Positions 22,548-34,440 are shown, counted from the first letter of the stretch. The stretch: DNA of 64,000 nt from Peromyscus leucopus (GCF_004664715.2 NC_051063.1:68399018-68463017), one strand, 5' to 3'. The notes: generated from the letters alone by a model not told the origin. Translations and numbers: made by a program.

Positions 22548-22695
22548 AGGCTGGGGATATGGCTCAGTTAGTAAAGTGTCTGCTTCACAAGTGTAGAGAC
22601 CTGAATGGGGATGTTACCCTAGCAGTGGTGGTGGTGGAGACAGGCAGATGCCAGGGCCTCATTGAGTTTCATGAGAGACCATGTATAAAGAAGTA
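22548..22695 (+). mobile_element. B4/ID-type composite SINE, 5' part
   Basis: A tRNA-like head 'ggctggggatatggctcagttagtaaagtg' is followed by 'gcttcacaagtgtagagacctgaat', then the 7SL-like 'cagtggtggtggtggagacaggcaga'. The right half is truncated. Confidence 0.75.
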
Positions 22696-22704
22696 AGGTT
22701 GAGT

Positions 22705-22895
22705 TGTGTCGTCAGCTGCACTAGACCTGTACAAGATCAACCAGCGTGGATGGGAAAAGGTCTCATGAGGCTCCACCCCTAACTGAGGAGCTATTGGCAA
22801 TTGATGGTTGCTGCCAAAGACAGTCACTTTTGTTCAGTGATGGGGCAGATTGCTAATGTTCCAGTGGATGACCCCCACCCACGCACATGCCATAG
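22705..22895 (+). mobile_element. L1 3' UTR fragment
   Basis: 'agacctgtacaagatcaacc', 'ctccacccctaactgaggagctattggcaattgatggttgctgcc', and 'ccagtggatgacccccaccc' are in the order of a rodent L1 (Lx-like) 3' UTR. Both ends are truncated. Confidence 0.8.
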
Positions 22896-23494
22896 TTCCT
22901 GTTAGCCCTCAAAGGGAGGGGATTTGAAGGCATGAGCCAGAGGCCACCATTGGATCTGCTCACCCTAAAGTGTCTAGCTACTGACAGCGCCATGGAGGGC
23001 ATTTATAAGAATAAAAAGCATGGCATCCATGGTGTGAGTTCTGTTTTCCAGTGAAAGACATACACACCATATTGAAGAATCCAGAAAACAGCCTATGACT
23101 TTTCATTGTTTTTTTTTTCTTTCCTCGAGTCTGAAGCTGATAAAGACATAGAGAAATAAATGGGGCAAAAGAACAGAAGCTACCTGTGGTTGGATTTGGG
23201 GAAGGTCATAATATCCCAGGACTTCGAGAACACCAGAATGCATTGGTACAAGTGCAGTCGCTAAGTAAGAATTGTTCTTCGCTTCAAGTGGTTTTAGAGA
23301 GACTGAACTCCTGGTGCCAAAGTAATAATAATCACAACAACGATGAACGACCTACTAAACATCCTGCAGTGAAAACGTCAACTCTCCCTGTGTCTTCTAG
23401 TCTTAGAGGAGGGAAAAATGCACTATCACTAAGAAGTCCAATTTTTCTTCAAATATACTAAATTCCAGAACATTATCTACAAAGGTTGGGGGAA
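22896..23494. other. Unique sequence, nothing recognised
   Basis: Contains a T9 run near 23110. No gene or named repeat. Confidence 0.4.
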
Positions 23495-23830
23495 GTTGTG
23501 TCCCACTTTCCTTTCTTGCTGCTGTGATAAACACCGGGAGAAAGCAGCTCAGTGGAGAAGGCTCGCTCTGGCTCGCAGTTGAAGAGTACAGCCTGTCGTC
23601 GTCGTTGTTGTTGTCGTCGTCGTCGTCGTCGTCGTCATCACAGTGAGGAAGTCAATGCAGCAGGAACTCGAAGGTTCAGCTGGCACTGAACCCCCAGTCA
23701 AGACGCAGAGAGGGGCGAGGGTTGCCCTTGCTCAGCTCCCTCCCTGGCAGGCATGCTGAGAGATTCAGCTCCCAGGGAGTTCCGAATTCTGTCAAGTTGA
23801 CAATTAACAATAACCTTTACGGGACCCATG
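23495..23830 (+). repeat. Rodent interspersed repeat with internal (CGT)n
   Basis: Starts 'ttcttgctgctgtgataaacacc' and continues 'ggctcgcagttgaag'. It holds a triplet run at 23594-23639, then 'gcagcaggaactcgaagg', and ends 'ttctgtcaagttgacaattaacaataac'. The end signature matches a common rodent repeat also seen at 25940 and 52840. The class (LTR or L1-derived) is not resolved. Confidence 0.75.
23594..23639. repeat. (CGT)n / (TGT)n triplet microsatellite
   Basis: About 15 triplets: GTC/CGT units interrupted by three to four GTT units. It probably arose within the repeat copy. CpG-containing triplet arrays are uncommon in mammals. Confidence 0.92.
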
Positions 23831-23833
23831 CCA

Positions 23834-23939
23834 TCTTCCTCCCTCCCTCCCTCCCTCCCTCCTTCCTTCTCTCCTTTCCTTCCTTCCTTCCTTCCTTCCT
23901 TCCTTCCTTCCTCCTTTCCTTTCTTCCATTCTTTTTTTC
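23834..23939. repeat. Polypyrimidine tract (TCCC)n/(TTCC)n
   Basis: About 105 bp of almost pure C/T: TCCC units, then TTCC units, then T-rich sequence. Mirror-symmetric portions could form intramolecular triplex DNA. Confidence 0.95.
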
Positions 23940-23944
23940 AGTAC

Positions 23945-24079
23945 ATTTTAGGTTTTTGAGATGGAATCTCACACTGTGAATTAGATTGGCCCAAACCCCA
24001 CAGTTTAGCCCAGACTGGTAATCCTCCTGCCTCAGTTTTCCAAAAACTGGGATTACAGGCATGAGCCATTACATCTATC

Positions 24080-24080
<1 letters not shown>
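23945..24080 (-). mobile_element. Old B1-related SINE
   Basis: 'tttttgagatggaatctcacac', 'cagtttagcccagactggtaatcctcctgcctcag', 'actgggattacaggcatgagccattac' is a minus-strand, diverged 7SL-derived monomer of the proto-B1 type. Confidence 0.8.

Positions 24081-24082
<2 letters not shown>

Positions 24083-24125
<43 letters not shown>
24083..24125. repeat. (TG)n microsatellite
   Basis: About 43 bp of pure TG directly after the SINE. Confidence 0.98.
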
Positions 24126-24126
<1 letters not shown>

Positions 24127-25179
24127 TCTACAAACAGTACCACACTGCTCTCATTTTAAAGGAACATTACTCCAAGACTGACTTGAGTACCTGTGAAAGA
24201 TGAATCGGAATGACCACATGATGAAGTAAGGAATAAAGTGTAGAAAATGAAAAACATTCCATAGTGAGTGTTAGAGCAAGATGTCCCAGATCACATAGCT
24301 GATTAAAGACCTCAAACCATGTTGCAGGTGGAGAGATGGTACAAAATAATTTGATAATAAAATTTTAAAAAATGATGATACAAAACTCAAGTGTGGAAAA
24401 TACCATTTTGGGTGGGTTGTAGGATAGCCTTACCATACACTGTTACCAAGAACCAGTATGAAATGCTTAAAACCTGTACAAACAAGGTATTTCTAGGAAA
24501 GGCCAGAAATTCCAGAGAATTCCATCTCTTCTTAGAAATAATTTATAAATTCAGGGTAACTACAATAGAATTCCCAGTGGAGTATTTTTCTATGGTAGAA
24601 TAATCCTACATTCATTGGGAAAATGTCAGCATCTTTGGATAAAAAACAAACGATGTGGGTTTGTCCAAGCAGAAGCCAGTGCATAGCAAAAAGCATCCTC
24701 TCACCAGCTCCAAGACTGGCAGAACACAGTATTCTGTGACAGAGCCAAGGAGACGGCCGTGACATTCAAGCCAGTGGAAGGGGGACAGCACGAGGGAGGC
24801 AGCCACGTGGTCGGGAAAAGTTCCAATTAGTTCACCAACCTCAGATAGTACCAGTGGGATTCCAGTTTATCATAAGCCCAAAAGAACAAAGAAGATACAT
24901 AAATATCTGTACACTCTGTGGTTGTATGTGTCAGAAGGTGGGGGCTATCTGAGGCTATCACAGAAAGCAAAGTCTACAATGGAATTCGGATCAGCACCGT
25001 GGGTCATATAAAGACATCACAGTGTGGTGGTGAAGAGAAAAGTGCAGAGACTCCCTTGAGAAAAGCATGGGTGCTAAAGTGCAAGGGTAGAACTGCTCCA
25101 GATGGGTGAGAAACAAAAGCCACCATGGAGTCGGGAGTCCAGGGCATTTGCCCAGATAGACGGATATTATCTAAAGCCC
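24126..25179. other. Unique sequence, nothing recognised
   Basis: About 1 kb without a nameable repeat. 24640-24760 is slightly exon-like in composition, but frames are broken and no splice pair fits. Confidence 0.4.
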
Positions 25180-25515
25180 ATCATCGGGGGAGAAGAGACG
25201 GCTCAATTTGAAAGTGTGCTTGTTGCACAAGCATGGGAACCTAAGTTGGGATCCCAGTTCCCAAGTAACAAGCTGGGCATTGACACATGTGTGCCTTGTG
25301 ACCCCCAACTCTGTGGGGGCAGAATCCATGGGGCAGGAGGGTCTGTGGGACTCACTGGCTGCCAGCCTCATTCTCAGTTCAGTGAGATTTCCTGTCTCAA
25401 AGACTAAGATAGAGTGGTAGAGATTGACACTTGACATCTTCCTCTGGTGTCTGTGTATACATGCACACATTCACACACATTGTACTCACACACATATATG
25501 CACAGACACACAGAG
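25180..25515 (+). mobile_element. B4-type composite SINE (tRNA head plus B1-like body)
   Basis: 'ggagaagagacggctcaatttgaaagtgtgcttgttgcac' is the tRNA-like head. It is followed by 'aagcatgggaacctaagttgg', the middle 'gtgggactcactggctgccagcctc', 'gagatttcctgtctcaaagac' and a CA-rich tail to about 25515. Confidence 0.85.
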
Positions 25516-25593
25516 ACCATAATGTTCAAAGATGCAAAATTAAACACAGCAAAGCACCCACCACCACTGTCTATTAGAATAGGGAATATTTAA

Positions 25594-25732
25594 GATGGAT
25601 GGATGGATGGATGTTACAAGGACAGATGGATAGACATGATTAGATTGAGAGATAGACAGATAGATGGATTTATATAGACAGATTAGATAGATAGATAGAT
25701 AGATGATAAATAGATGATAAATAGATATATAG
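25594..25732. repeat. (GGAT)n and (GATA)n tetranucleotide tracts
   Basis: GGAT units at 25594-25613, then scattered and later tandem GATA/GATAA units at 25628-25732. Confidence 0.95.
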
Positions 25733-25855
25733 TTGGGAAGGATGAAGGTAAAGAGAAAGAACATTCTAGTATGTTGACATTTTTAGAGTAGAATGATACG
25801 TCTTTGCATTTTGGCAATAAAGATCAAATACAATCTTAATTCTGGCAGTGTAGTC

Positions 25856-25894
25856 CACAAAGCAAGCAAGCAAGCAAGCAAGCAAGTAAGTGCG

Positions 25895-25935
<41 letters not shown>
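25856..25935. repeat. (AAGC)n-(GC)n-(CA)n compound microsatellite
   Basis: About six AAGC units are followed by GTGCGCGCGCGCGC and about 34 bp of CA. 25890-25935 alternates purine and pyrimidine throughout. Confidence 0.96.
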
Positions 25936-25938
<3 letters not shown>

Positions 25939-25939
25939 A

Positions 25940-26140
25940 TCCGTTACTTTTCTGCTGCTGTGATAAAAACCCATGACCAAAGACAAATCCAGGAAGAGAG
26001 TTTATTTTGGGTCACAGTTCCAAAGGAGTAAGATCTTTCACAGTGGAGGGAAGGTATGGCAGCAAGTGGCTGGCATGATGGTACCAGTGGCAAAGGGGGA
26101 GCCTGATGGCATGGAGAAGAAGTTGCCAGTTTATTAATAA
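25940..26140 (+). repeat. Rodent interspersed repeat, 5' part
   Basis: 'ttctgctgctgtgataaaaacccatgacc', 'agagagtttattttgggtcacagttcc', 'gtatggcagcaagtggctgg' match the same family as 23495-23830. The 3' part is missing and a B1 lies just downstream. Confidence 0.75.
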
Positions 26141-26162
26141 ACAAACCTTGTCAGACAACTTG

Positions 26163-26328
26163 GGCTATATTTCATTTTGTTTGTTTTGTTTTGTTTTGAG
26201 ACAGCATTTCTTTGTGTAGCCTTGGCTGTCCTGGAACTCGCTCTGTAGACCAGGCTGGCCTTGAACTCACAGAGATCTGCCTGCCTCTGCCTCCTGAGTG
26301 CTGGGAGCATTACCTGGCTATATTTCAT
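26163..26328 (-). mobile_element. SINE B1 with target-site duplication
   Basis: T/GTTT-rich tail, then 'gagacagcatttctttgtgtag', 'ggctgtcctggaactcgctctg', 'ccttgaactcacagagatctgcctgcc', 'ctcctgagtgctggga'. The duplicated flank 'gctatatttcat' lies at about 26164-26175 and 26317-26328. Confidence 0.95.
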
Positions 26329-27569
26329 CTTTGTAAAATCAAAACCTATATCTTCATGGGGGGAAATGCCATGTGCTTGGTCATCAAATATTCTCTTTTG
26401 AACGTGGCTCCTGGGAGCTAAGGCTCAAAAACGGGCTAAAGAGTGTAGCTTTGAGGGCTACAGAAAGCCTCCCTCCACTTTTTTCCCGTGGAACAGTGAC
26501 GTGAGTTCAGAACTTCCTGTCTATGGCGAACACCATCCTCTTTCAGATTCTACACTCTGAACATGTGAATAAATTTGTAAGAAGCCAGAGAGCCTGGTGT
26601 CTCAGGAGCTCCAGGTGTCCTGTGCCTGTCTCATGAGTGGCACCTAGACAGGATTCCAAGCACATCTGAATTCCTTAGCATATGGCTAAACTATTACAAA
26701 GACATTGTGACCAAGAAGAAGTAGTTTGTGAATGTTGCACGGAGGGGTTATGCTTGGCTGGTCACACCAACTGGCAGAATGAGTGCAATTTTTAAAATAT
26801 GAAATACAAATTTTTATCAAAGGAGAAGTAAAACGTTATAGCTTTAGGTTCATTAAACCCAGCTCACATTCTGGGATTCCAAAAATAAAGCATTGGCTAT
26901 TTCAAATTGCAGCTTGACGAGATTGCTGCAGATGAAACCCAGGAGACTGGGGAGGGGGGGAGGGGGGGACACGACAGCATACACAGGGCTGTCCTTGTCT
27001 CTCCACAGTGCTGGCCTGGGATGGACCAAGGAAGGCCTCTCTTCTCACACTTCACTCCAGAATACAGATGTCAGCAGCAGCGCCCGTTTGCCCAGCAGAG
27101 ACGGCCCAGCTCATTCTGAGCTTTCTCTGGCAGTCCCTAAGTCCCCCACCCCACCCCCAGCCCTTGGCTTGTTGACCTCTGTGGCCTGGCTGGTGGTGTG
27201 CTGGTCACCATACCCAAGGCATCTTCTTGCAGATTGATATTGACAGATCTGCCATGTGGCGGGTCCTTGTGGACTGCAGAGGTGGCTGGAATGCAGGGTC
27301 CCATGGGCAATGTGTTGCCCTCGCTGGGCCACATCACCTCCACAAAGGAGGCATTGAAGCAATCCACATAGCATGGGCTACTGGGAGGGGTTCTGTCTCA
27401 GAGCATAGGTCCTGGCCCTCACATGAGAGCACCACACGGTAAGTACAGTTGTAACAAGCTGCCCTGCCTTCTAAAGAGGAAGATAAATCCTTCCTCTGTC
27501 TGTCTGTCTGTCTGTCTCTGTGTCTGTGTGTCCCCCTCCCCAATAAACCCTGTTGTTTTCCTTCTTGCT
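26329..27569. other. Unique sequence with a G-run cluster
   Basis: The first part is AT-leaning. 26893-27240 is GC-richer with a 114-codon plus-strand frame lacking any known domain. G runs at 26948-26968 (G4-A-G7-A-G7) could form a quadruplex. (CTGT)n at 27497-27520. Confidence 0.45.
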
Positions 27570-27900
27570 GTAACTTGAATGTGAAACGCCCCCACAGGCT
27601 CACCTGCTTGCACACTTGGTCACCAGTGGTGCTGCTGTTGGGGAAGATGAGGGAACCTTCAGATGGTAGACCCTGGATGGATGAAATGGGTGACTAGGAA
27701 GGGCTTTGAGGTTTTACAGCCCTGCTCACTTCCAGTGTGCTCTCTGGGGAAGCAATGTGAGCCAGAAGCCTCAAGCTCTTGTGCCCTGTCTTTCCCACAG
27801 TGACGACCCATGTCACTTCCTAAACTGATCCAAAGTAAGTCCTTCCTTCCTTAAGTGGCTTTTGTTGGGTATCTGATCATAGCCACAAAGCCTACCTAAT
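27570..27900 (+). mobile_element. Solo LTR, MaLR-like, diverged
   Basis: 'acttgaatgtgaaacgcccccac', 'aggctcacctg', 'cacacttggtcaccagtgg', 'aaccttcagatgg', 'gctttgaggttttacagcc', 'gcaatgtgagccagaagcc', 'ccttccttaagtggcttttgttgggtatctgatcatagcc'. This is the same family and orientation as 13730-14103, with lower identity. Confidence 0.75.
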
Positions 27901-28129
27901 ACTTCTCTATCTTCCAACACTCGCCCACAGCCAAGGTAAACCCTCGGCCACCAGCTGAGCCCCTGTCCTGCCTCCAAGATCAAACTCCCTGAATGGACCA
28001 TTGGCCTGTGGCCTGCCCATCACCCACCACCTCTAAATTCCCCCAAATCCTCTGCCCTGCTCTCCCCAAAGCCTTTAGCAATTGCTTCTAGGGATGGATA
28101 TGGGAGGAAATGACCCTTTTAAGATTTAC
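27901..28129. other. Unique GC-leaning sequence
   Basis: Transition between the repeat-rich block and the quiet block. Nothing recognised. Confidence 0.4.
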
Positions 28130-30335
28130 TTTAAAACAGGGTGTATTGTTTATACAGGGAGTTTAAACAGGGAGTACTGAGTTTAGCTATAGATATTGAT
28201 CAAATGCATTGGCCAAGTGAACATACCGTGTTCCTACTCACAATATAGTCATTATTTTTTTTATTGATCAACAGAATTCAGAACCCTATGAGATAAACAA
28301 TTATACCACCAATAAAAAAATCTAAACAGCAGCATTTAAAATGAACTTTGTAAGTAAACAGAGTTATGCAGAATTATGTTGCTGACTGTTATAGTACCAA
28401 CTCTTCTCCCCGAGCTGGGGCAGGCTCCAGAAACTGAATGACATCAGTTTTCAAAGTGTTACACTGCTGACCCCTAGTTCTCACTTCATCTGAAATCAGA
28501 GCACTGGCGATTTTCATAAAAAAAAGTCTCTTTTCTTCTTTTGATAAGAGTGGTGCCATTAAATAAAATTAGCAGATGACATGAGGCAAGGTTTGCAATA
28601 CTTATTCTAATTGCAATAAAAAGCTTTCTCCGCTGAGAACAAGGGCTCCTATTCACCTAGAACTGATCTTGTAATTCAAACACAGCCTAGCTGTGAAATC
28701 TCTTCAGCGAAGCCCTTACGAGCTACATCATCTTAAATGCAGGCGGTGGAAACCGGGGAGATATTGCTAATAACAGGGCTGCATTAATTAATTGCTATAA
28801 AATTTGCAAAATAAAAAGAACACTGGGAACAAAGCGATATAATATTTACCAGTGCTGAAAATTAGAAATAAATATTCAACATGCCCTTTTGACTCATACA
28901 AGCAAGGCAGCTTGAAATAATAAGGCACGGCAAAGTCTTTTACACGGGAAAAGCTAATGATTTCTGCATTTTGCTGCTGGTGAAGAATTGAAGGATGGCT
29001 GATTGGCTGATTTGAATCTTCCTTCAATCTCCCATCAATAAAACAGAGACAAGGCAGGGGCGAAAGCTGATCTGGGAGAGTCGTGTTTCTATAATTGCTT
29101 TTTCCCCTCAGGCATTTGAAATCCAGAGGGTCAGTAGTTCTTGTGAGAAGACTGGGGGAGCTGAGGGGGCCCCCCACCAAAACCCTGAGACACAAATTAA
29201 TTTGTTTATGGGGCTCAGAGTCTCATTTGCAGAAAGAGAATGTGCATGGCAATTTACAGTGTTATAACCTAATTAAAGATGGATCCGTGTAAAATATTTA
29301 TGCAAACTTTACCAAATCCAAAGATTTTAATCCCATTTGAGTGGTTAGCTGACTTGTGGGACCAGAAACAATTTTTAAGCCCTAGCTTCTGCACCAGGAC
29401 TCTGGAAGGCAAACTATTTTTTTCTTCAAGTATTACTACATTTAAGCTGTTTGAGCACCTGTTAGTGGATCTAATTAAGGAGATCTAATCTCCTGCCACA
29501 TATTCGGAGTCTCTTTGGCTAGTAGCTATGGCCTATTTCTTTATTCAAATATTCCAGAGCCTCCTTTTACCTTCTTTCCTTTTCCTTTCACACTTTTCTA
29601 TAAACTTGGGAATGGAAGTGAAAATATGCATTTCAGGATTATATAGTCTGCTACCAAAAGAGGCCTACCTGGGAAAGATTCAGGCCCAGTCCCACAAAGG
29701 TGGCCTTTAGTTTCCAGTTGGGTATCTCTAAGGAACAAGGCTGGGAGAAAGGAGAGAACAAGATAAGGAAATGTAAGTGGCCCAAGTGTGGCTACTGGGG
29801 GCCTGTTCTTCCTCACTGAGCTACGGTTGTACTACAAGTGCCTTTCCTGAGGCCACAGAGGAAGCTTTTCCAGGGCTTTGCTGAGTCACACCACTTTACC
29901 TGCTAGGAATAATGAGACCAAACTAGAAGAAAACAGTGACTCTACATTTGGGAATTTTACCACCTCAGGCAGCCCATCCCTGATTGGGACCAGCACTCCA
30001 TCTTCTTGTCTTAGTTTTGAGAGTGACATCCTCTGTGAACAAGATCCCTAATGCCCAAGGGCATCCGTACCCTGCAGGCCAACTGGGAGACTGGATTCCA
30101 GCATGTGATTCCCCAAGAGCTCCAGAGGGACCTAGCTAGCTGGCAGGGTGCTTAGTGTGGATGGAGTGGGTGAGGATGGGGGGCTCTGTTTGCCCTGAAG
30201 TCTGGAGAGAAAGAAGTACAAATTCATCAGGAATGTAGGGTGGGGAGTTTCTCTCCATATCTCTCTCAGGTTGGGACTTTTCCATAAAGCCAGGGACTAT
30301 AGGATCCAGGACCTTGGAACTCACTCTAGACATTG
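28130..30335. promoter_or_regulatory. Candidate conserved non-coding cluster A
   Basis: About 2.2 kb free of any recognisable transposon, with alternating AT-rich cores. The densest part is 28700-29500. It holds TAATTA-type homeodomain sites (TTAATTAATT at about 28784, ACAAATTAATTTGT at 29192-29205, CTAATTAAGG at 29471), ATTGG/CCAAT boxes near 29000 and forkhead-like 'ttatgcaaa' (about 29299). No open frame has coding character. The picture is that of a developmental enhancer. Conservation was not tested. Confidence 0.4.
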
Positions 30336-30690
30336 TCTTTTAAATTTTTATTTTGTTAGGATATTTGTGCACACACACATGACCATGCATACCCCCCCAC
30401 ACATATGTATGAATATAATTCCCAATTTTAAGTGTGTATTTCATTGTTTCTTTTTAAATGTTTATGGTTTTTATTTTATGCACATGGGTCCCCCTACCAG
30501 TTGTATGTCTGTGCACCATGTGTACCTGTGCCTGGTGCTCACAGAGGCCAGAAGAGGAGATCAGATCCTCTGGTACTGTAGTTACCGATGGTTGTAGCCA
30601 CTATATGGGTGCTGGGAATTGAACCCGAGTCTTCTGCAAGAACAGCCGGTGGTCTTACCTACCAAGCCATCTCTCTAGCTCCCTTTGTAC
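30336..30690 (-). mobile_element. SINE of the B2/B3 group
   Basis: Plus-strand reading: CA-rich and T-rich tail side (30336-30480), 'tgtgtacctgtgcctggtgc', 'tcacagaggccagaagagga', 'tgggtgctgggaattgaacc', 'agccatctctctagctcc' at about 30664-30681. It is one of only two SINEs between 28 and 43 kb. Confidence 0.9.
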
Positions 30691-32190
30691 CTCACAATGG
30701 TGCACAGTCATTGCCTTATCTACTTTCAAAACTTTCAAAGACCAAAGTCAGCATTGAAACCATTAGGGAATAACTCTGAACCCCTTCTTTGGGTCCTGGT
30801 TAACTTCTCACATTTCCCCTCCTGGAGTTTGGCTGTCAAGGGGAGGGAGTGAAAGAGCTGAGACTCTTCCCACGTGGAAAATGAAGCGGGGACACACATG
30901 AGGACTACGCAAGGGCCCTCGAAGAAGGGGCCTCCATAGTTGACATGGGACAGGGAGACACTTTCCACTTCCCAGCAAGAATGCCAAGGAAGGCGGGAAA
31001 GGGGCTAAGGGCTTCAAGGAGATGGCAGCTGAGCTTCGATGTGTCTACCAGAAAGTCCACAGAGGTAGAAGCTTCCAGGCATGAGTCATTGGACCCTCCT
31101 TGCAGGTCGGGTGGCAAAGCCTGCCCTTGGCATAGGTAAGAGGCGCTCCCAGCAAGGCCTCCCAGGCGCTGGACTCTGGGGTCAAGGCTGAAAGAGTCAC
31201 TCCCTGGCCTTTCTGACCACAGTTCTGTGGCCTGAGCATTGCAGCTGGCGCCAGTGAGATTTGACGTGGTTCTGCTTAGCAGACTACCAGTCCTGAAAGC
31301 AAATGAGGAAAGGTGCCAAATAAAGACGGAATAAATGAATTAATTTCCGTTAAGATCCCACTTGGAATCCAGGCAGGCACATAACAAAGGCCACCCGGGG
31401 CCATGTCCAGCCCAGCACCTGCATGACCTTGAACTTTGAGAAGCACCTAAAGCTCCTGACCCTGCCTGCCTGGGAAGTGCCCCTTATGTAATTGGGTGAC
31501 ACTTTCCAGGAAAGGTAGTCTTTTCTACTGGGCTCTGGATTTGTGAGGCTGGTGTGTGAGAAAATGGCTACAATATGGCTATAATGTGTTTTATTTTAAA
31601 ACTACATCTGACTCATTGCAAAGGTCTCCAGTGTTCCATAAAGTGCTCACCTACCAAGGAAGAACTTAATGAGAGTCAGCCATTAATCATGGTATTTCAC
31701 ATTTACATTTGTTTACTCTTCACCTGTCTTAAGACTGCTGATTGACCCTGTCTGACACGTGGTTGAGACGGCCTGGGCTCACTTGGTGACACTTAAGGTG
31801 CCAGCCAATTAAACTCACTCTATACTTACTGGGGAGCAAGAATGCACCCTTCCAGTGAGTGCCACATCTGGCTCTTTTCCTTAAGGGCCCACAGAATGAA
31901 GTCCAAAGAGTAGAGTTCAGATTATCATTTTATTTCTAGCCTTTCCTGCATGTATTTTTAAAGAGAAAAAAAAAAGGGAACCTGTGAATTAATTTTTCCT
32001 GATGGTTGTTCTGCAGCCTATCCCTGGAGGATTAGAGTAGGAGAAAGATTCAGTGAGGCACAGGGGGACCACTGGATTTCGTCATGACCACATCAGAAAC
32101 ACTCACTGTGTGTCTCCTAAGTTCAGGTCATCAGCCAATGTAAGGAAAACTCACAGACACACATCAGTGTCTTTTTCTCACGTCATAAAA
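30691..32190. other. Repeat-free unique sequence
   Basis: No SINE, L1 or LTR. 31320-31350 ('ataaatgaattaatttccgt') and 31560-31740 are AT-rich and could be regulatory. The rest is medium GC. No coding evidence. Confidence 0.35.
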
Positions 32191-34440
32191 GGCTCTTAAA
32201 AAAAACAACAACAACAGAACAACAAAATGATGTCTGGATTGCATCTCTCTGGGTCAGAGGAACTCTTTTTATTGGGTGTTTCAGGCATCTCATGTGAAGG
32301 GTTAGGTTTTGGGTGCTGTTCTAAGGAGGGGAAATGGGATGTCATACAGGCAGAGATCCAGTGGATGGAGGGCACAGGCCACAGTAAAGGGGCCCTGCAG
32401 TTGGGGAAGGCAGGTAATACAGTGGAGACCCTCTCAGGTAAAGACACACCTGTTGTCTGTTATCAGCTGAATTGTAATCTTTAAAATTATACCTCCTTTG
32501 GAATTACATCTGCCTGCTCCGCTCCACAATGATAGTTGTGTTCAAAGCTCCCTGCCCTCCCTCCAGCCCCCTTCATCACAGCTGACCTGTGCAGAAGGGC
32601 TCTTCCGTAACGAACTTGTTTGCAGATGATGCAGAAAGCTAAGTAGCACCTCCTGTCCCTCTCGACGTGCTCCCTGCATCCCTCCTGCTCTGTGCATGGC
32701 TCTCTAAGGGAGAGCTCGACAAAGCTCTGTCCAGTGGATGCCCTCCCACACAGTTTGCCGGAGACAGACCCTGAGGGAGAAGGCTGTTCGTCTAGGTGTT
32801 GGAAATCAGGGTGTCTGCTTCTAAAAACAAATGTCAGAGGGTACTTCTTTGAGCAGTGAAGTGTCACCCTTTTTATTGCCAGAAAGTGTTAAACAGCTCT
32901 CTCTCCAGCATGCATGAGCCCTCCAGTAAATTTACACTCGAGTTTCTACCAGCTCAACACCCTCTTGATTTTCACACTTCTCAGCTGCTAAGGGTATGCT
33001 GTGGGGAAGAAGTTAAGCTCTGATATGGACACTCATGGCATAGCATCAGGCAAAGATGGCATTCTGTGTCTATCAGAGGGTGGCCGAAAGGGTCTGTTGG
33101 AAATGAGGAGCCTTTCTAATCCCGGAGTGAATTATCCTAAACCTTGTGACTCATCCTAGTCCTGACTATGTGTGCAGGGGAGAAAACATAATAAAAATTC
33201 AGGGGAGATAAAAGGCTAAAAGGCGGGTGGAGAAGTAAATGGGGAAAAAAAATACCTAAGTAAGGAGAGCTGGCACCCCCGGGGAAGGGACTGTGTGTTG
33301 TGGTGCTTTACATAAACATGGTTTCCGAATGAGAAGTACGATATGAGCATCAAAGACACATTTGTGGCTGTGTCCATTTGGGAGACGTTTTCAAGCACCA
33401 TGCACCATGTCTAAGGTTCTATTTTAAATGTGCAATCCAAATAACTTCCTGCTGCTCATTAAAAAACAAATTACAGCCAGCTGTGGATTGGTCCCCATAT
33501 CAGATCTGTCAAAACTTTACCTAAGATCTTGAGAGGAAAAAACAAAACCAAACCATAGGTATGTGTTAGTATAACTCTGTGGAATACACGACAGTCCTTT
33601 AAAGCGATCCTGTATCAACATGAAAATTTAACTCTCTAAGAAAGGAATCGATCAAGGCTGGAATTAAAATGGAAACAGGGTCTAGGAGCTATAGATTACT
33701 ATTCTTAAAATAAGCAAAACTGAACAAATTTCCAGAGGAATGATGTGTGTAACGCAATTATTCAGATTAGCAATCTGGGAGAAACGAAGACCTTTCACAG
33801 GGGCTGTAACATTTACTGAAACTGATTCATACATACAGTGACCCTGGAGATCAACAATAAGATAAAATTTTGTCCCAGTTTTAAAGAGCCATGAAGGACC
33901 CACATTGGTGATGCCAACCCGGATGGCTGCCCCCTGGCTGCACAGCCCCAGAGACTCTCAGGCATGGTCCTTTTCACAGTCTCCCAAAGACCAAATGGGC
34001 TCCTTGTGGGTTTCCCTCCAGTGTCTCATTCTGAAAAGAGGTTAATGCAGAGAGACTTTGTAGGCTTCTTCTCTGGCTACCTCCGTCTCTCTCCTGGTAT
34101 GCAAAATGGGAGTAAATTAAACAAATTAAAACTGAGCAGAAGCTCCGACATTTTGCCAAATCACCACACGGCTTCCTGAAGCCTCAGCAATCCACTTCCC
34201 GAGGTGGGCTTGGCGCTGCCTCTGTCTCCCACCATCGCCCTCACCACTTGGAAATGTGTATGGAAACAGCTTTGCAGATGGCCTCCTATGTTTTACAGGA
34301 AATATTACTTAAACATTGAAAAGGATCACATTTCTCCTGTTAGGAATTACAGATCTGGATTTCATTTTCTCTCACATTTTTTTCCCTCCTCCAAAGCCTG
34401 AGAAAAAAATGTAACTGTTATATATGAGATTCAGGAAGCA
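32191..34440. promoter_or_regulatory. Repeat-free block B with candidate regulatory cores
   Basis: After a short A/CAA-rich tract (32190-32227) no transposon is visible for 2.2 kb. 33420-33500 combines CTCATTAAAAAAC, AAATTACAG and the E-box CAGCTG next to GATTGG. 34100-34140 has AAATTAAAC repeats. The 126-codon minus-strand frame at 32487-32867 has no recognisable domain. Confidence 0.3.

Noticed and set aside
25594..25732. Regularly spaced GATA units as a possible CRISPR-like or GATA-factor array
   Set aside because: They are a simple tetranucleotide microsatellite without unique spacers. The host is a mammal.
26893..27237. 114-codon plus-strand frame
   Set aside because: Low-complexity Gly/Ser/Pro composition around the G-run cluster, and no domain or splice support.
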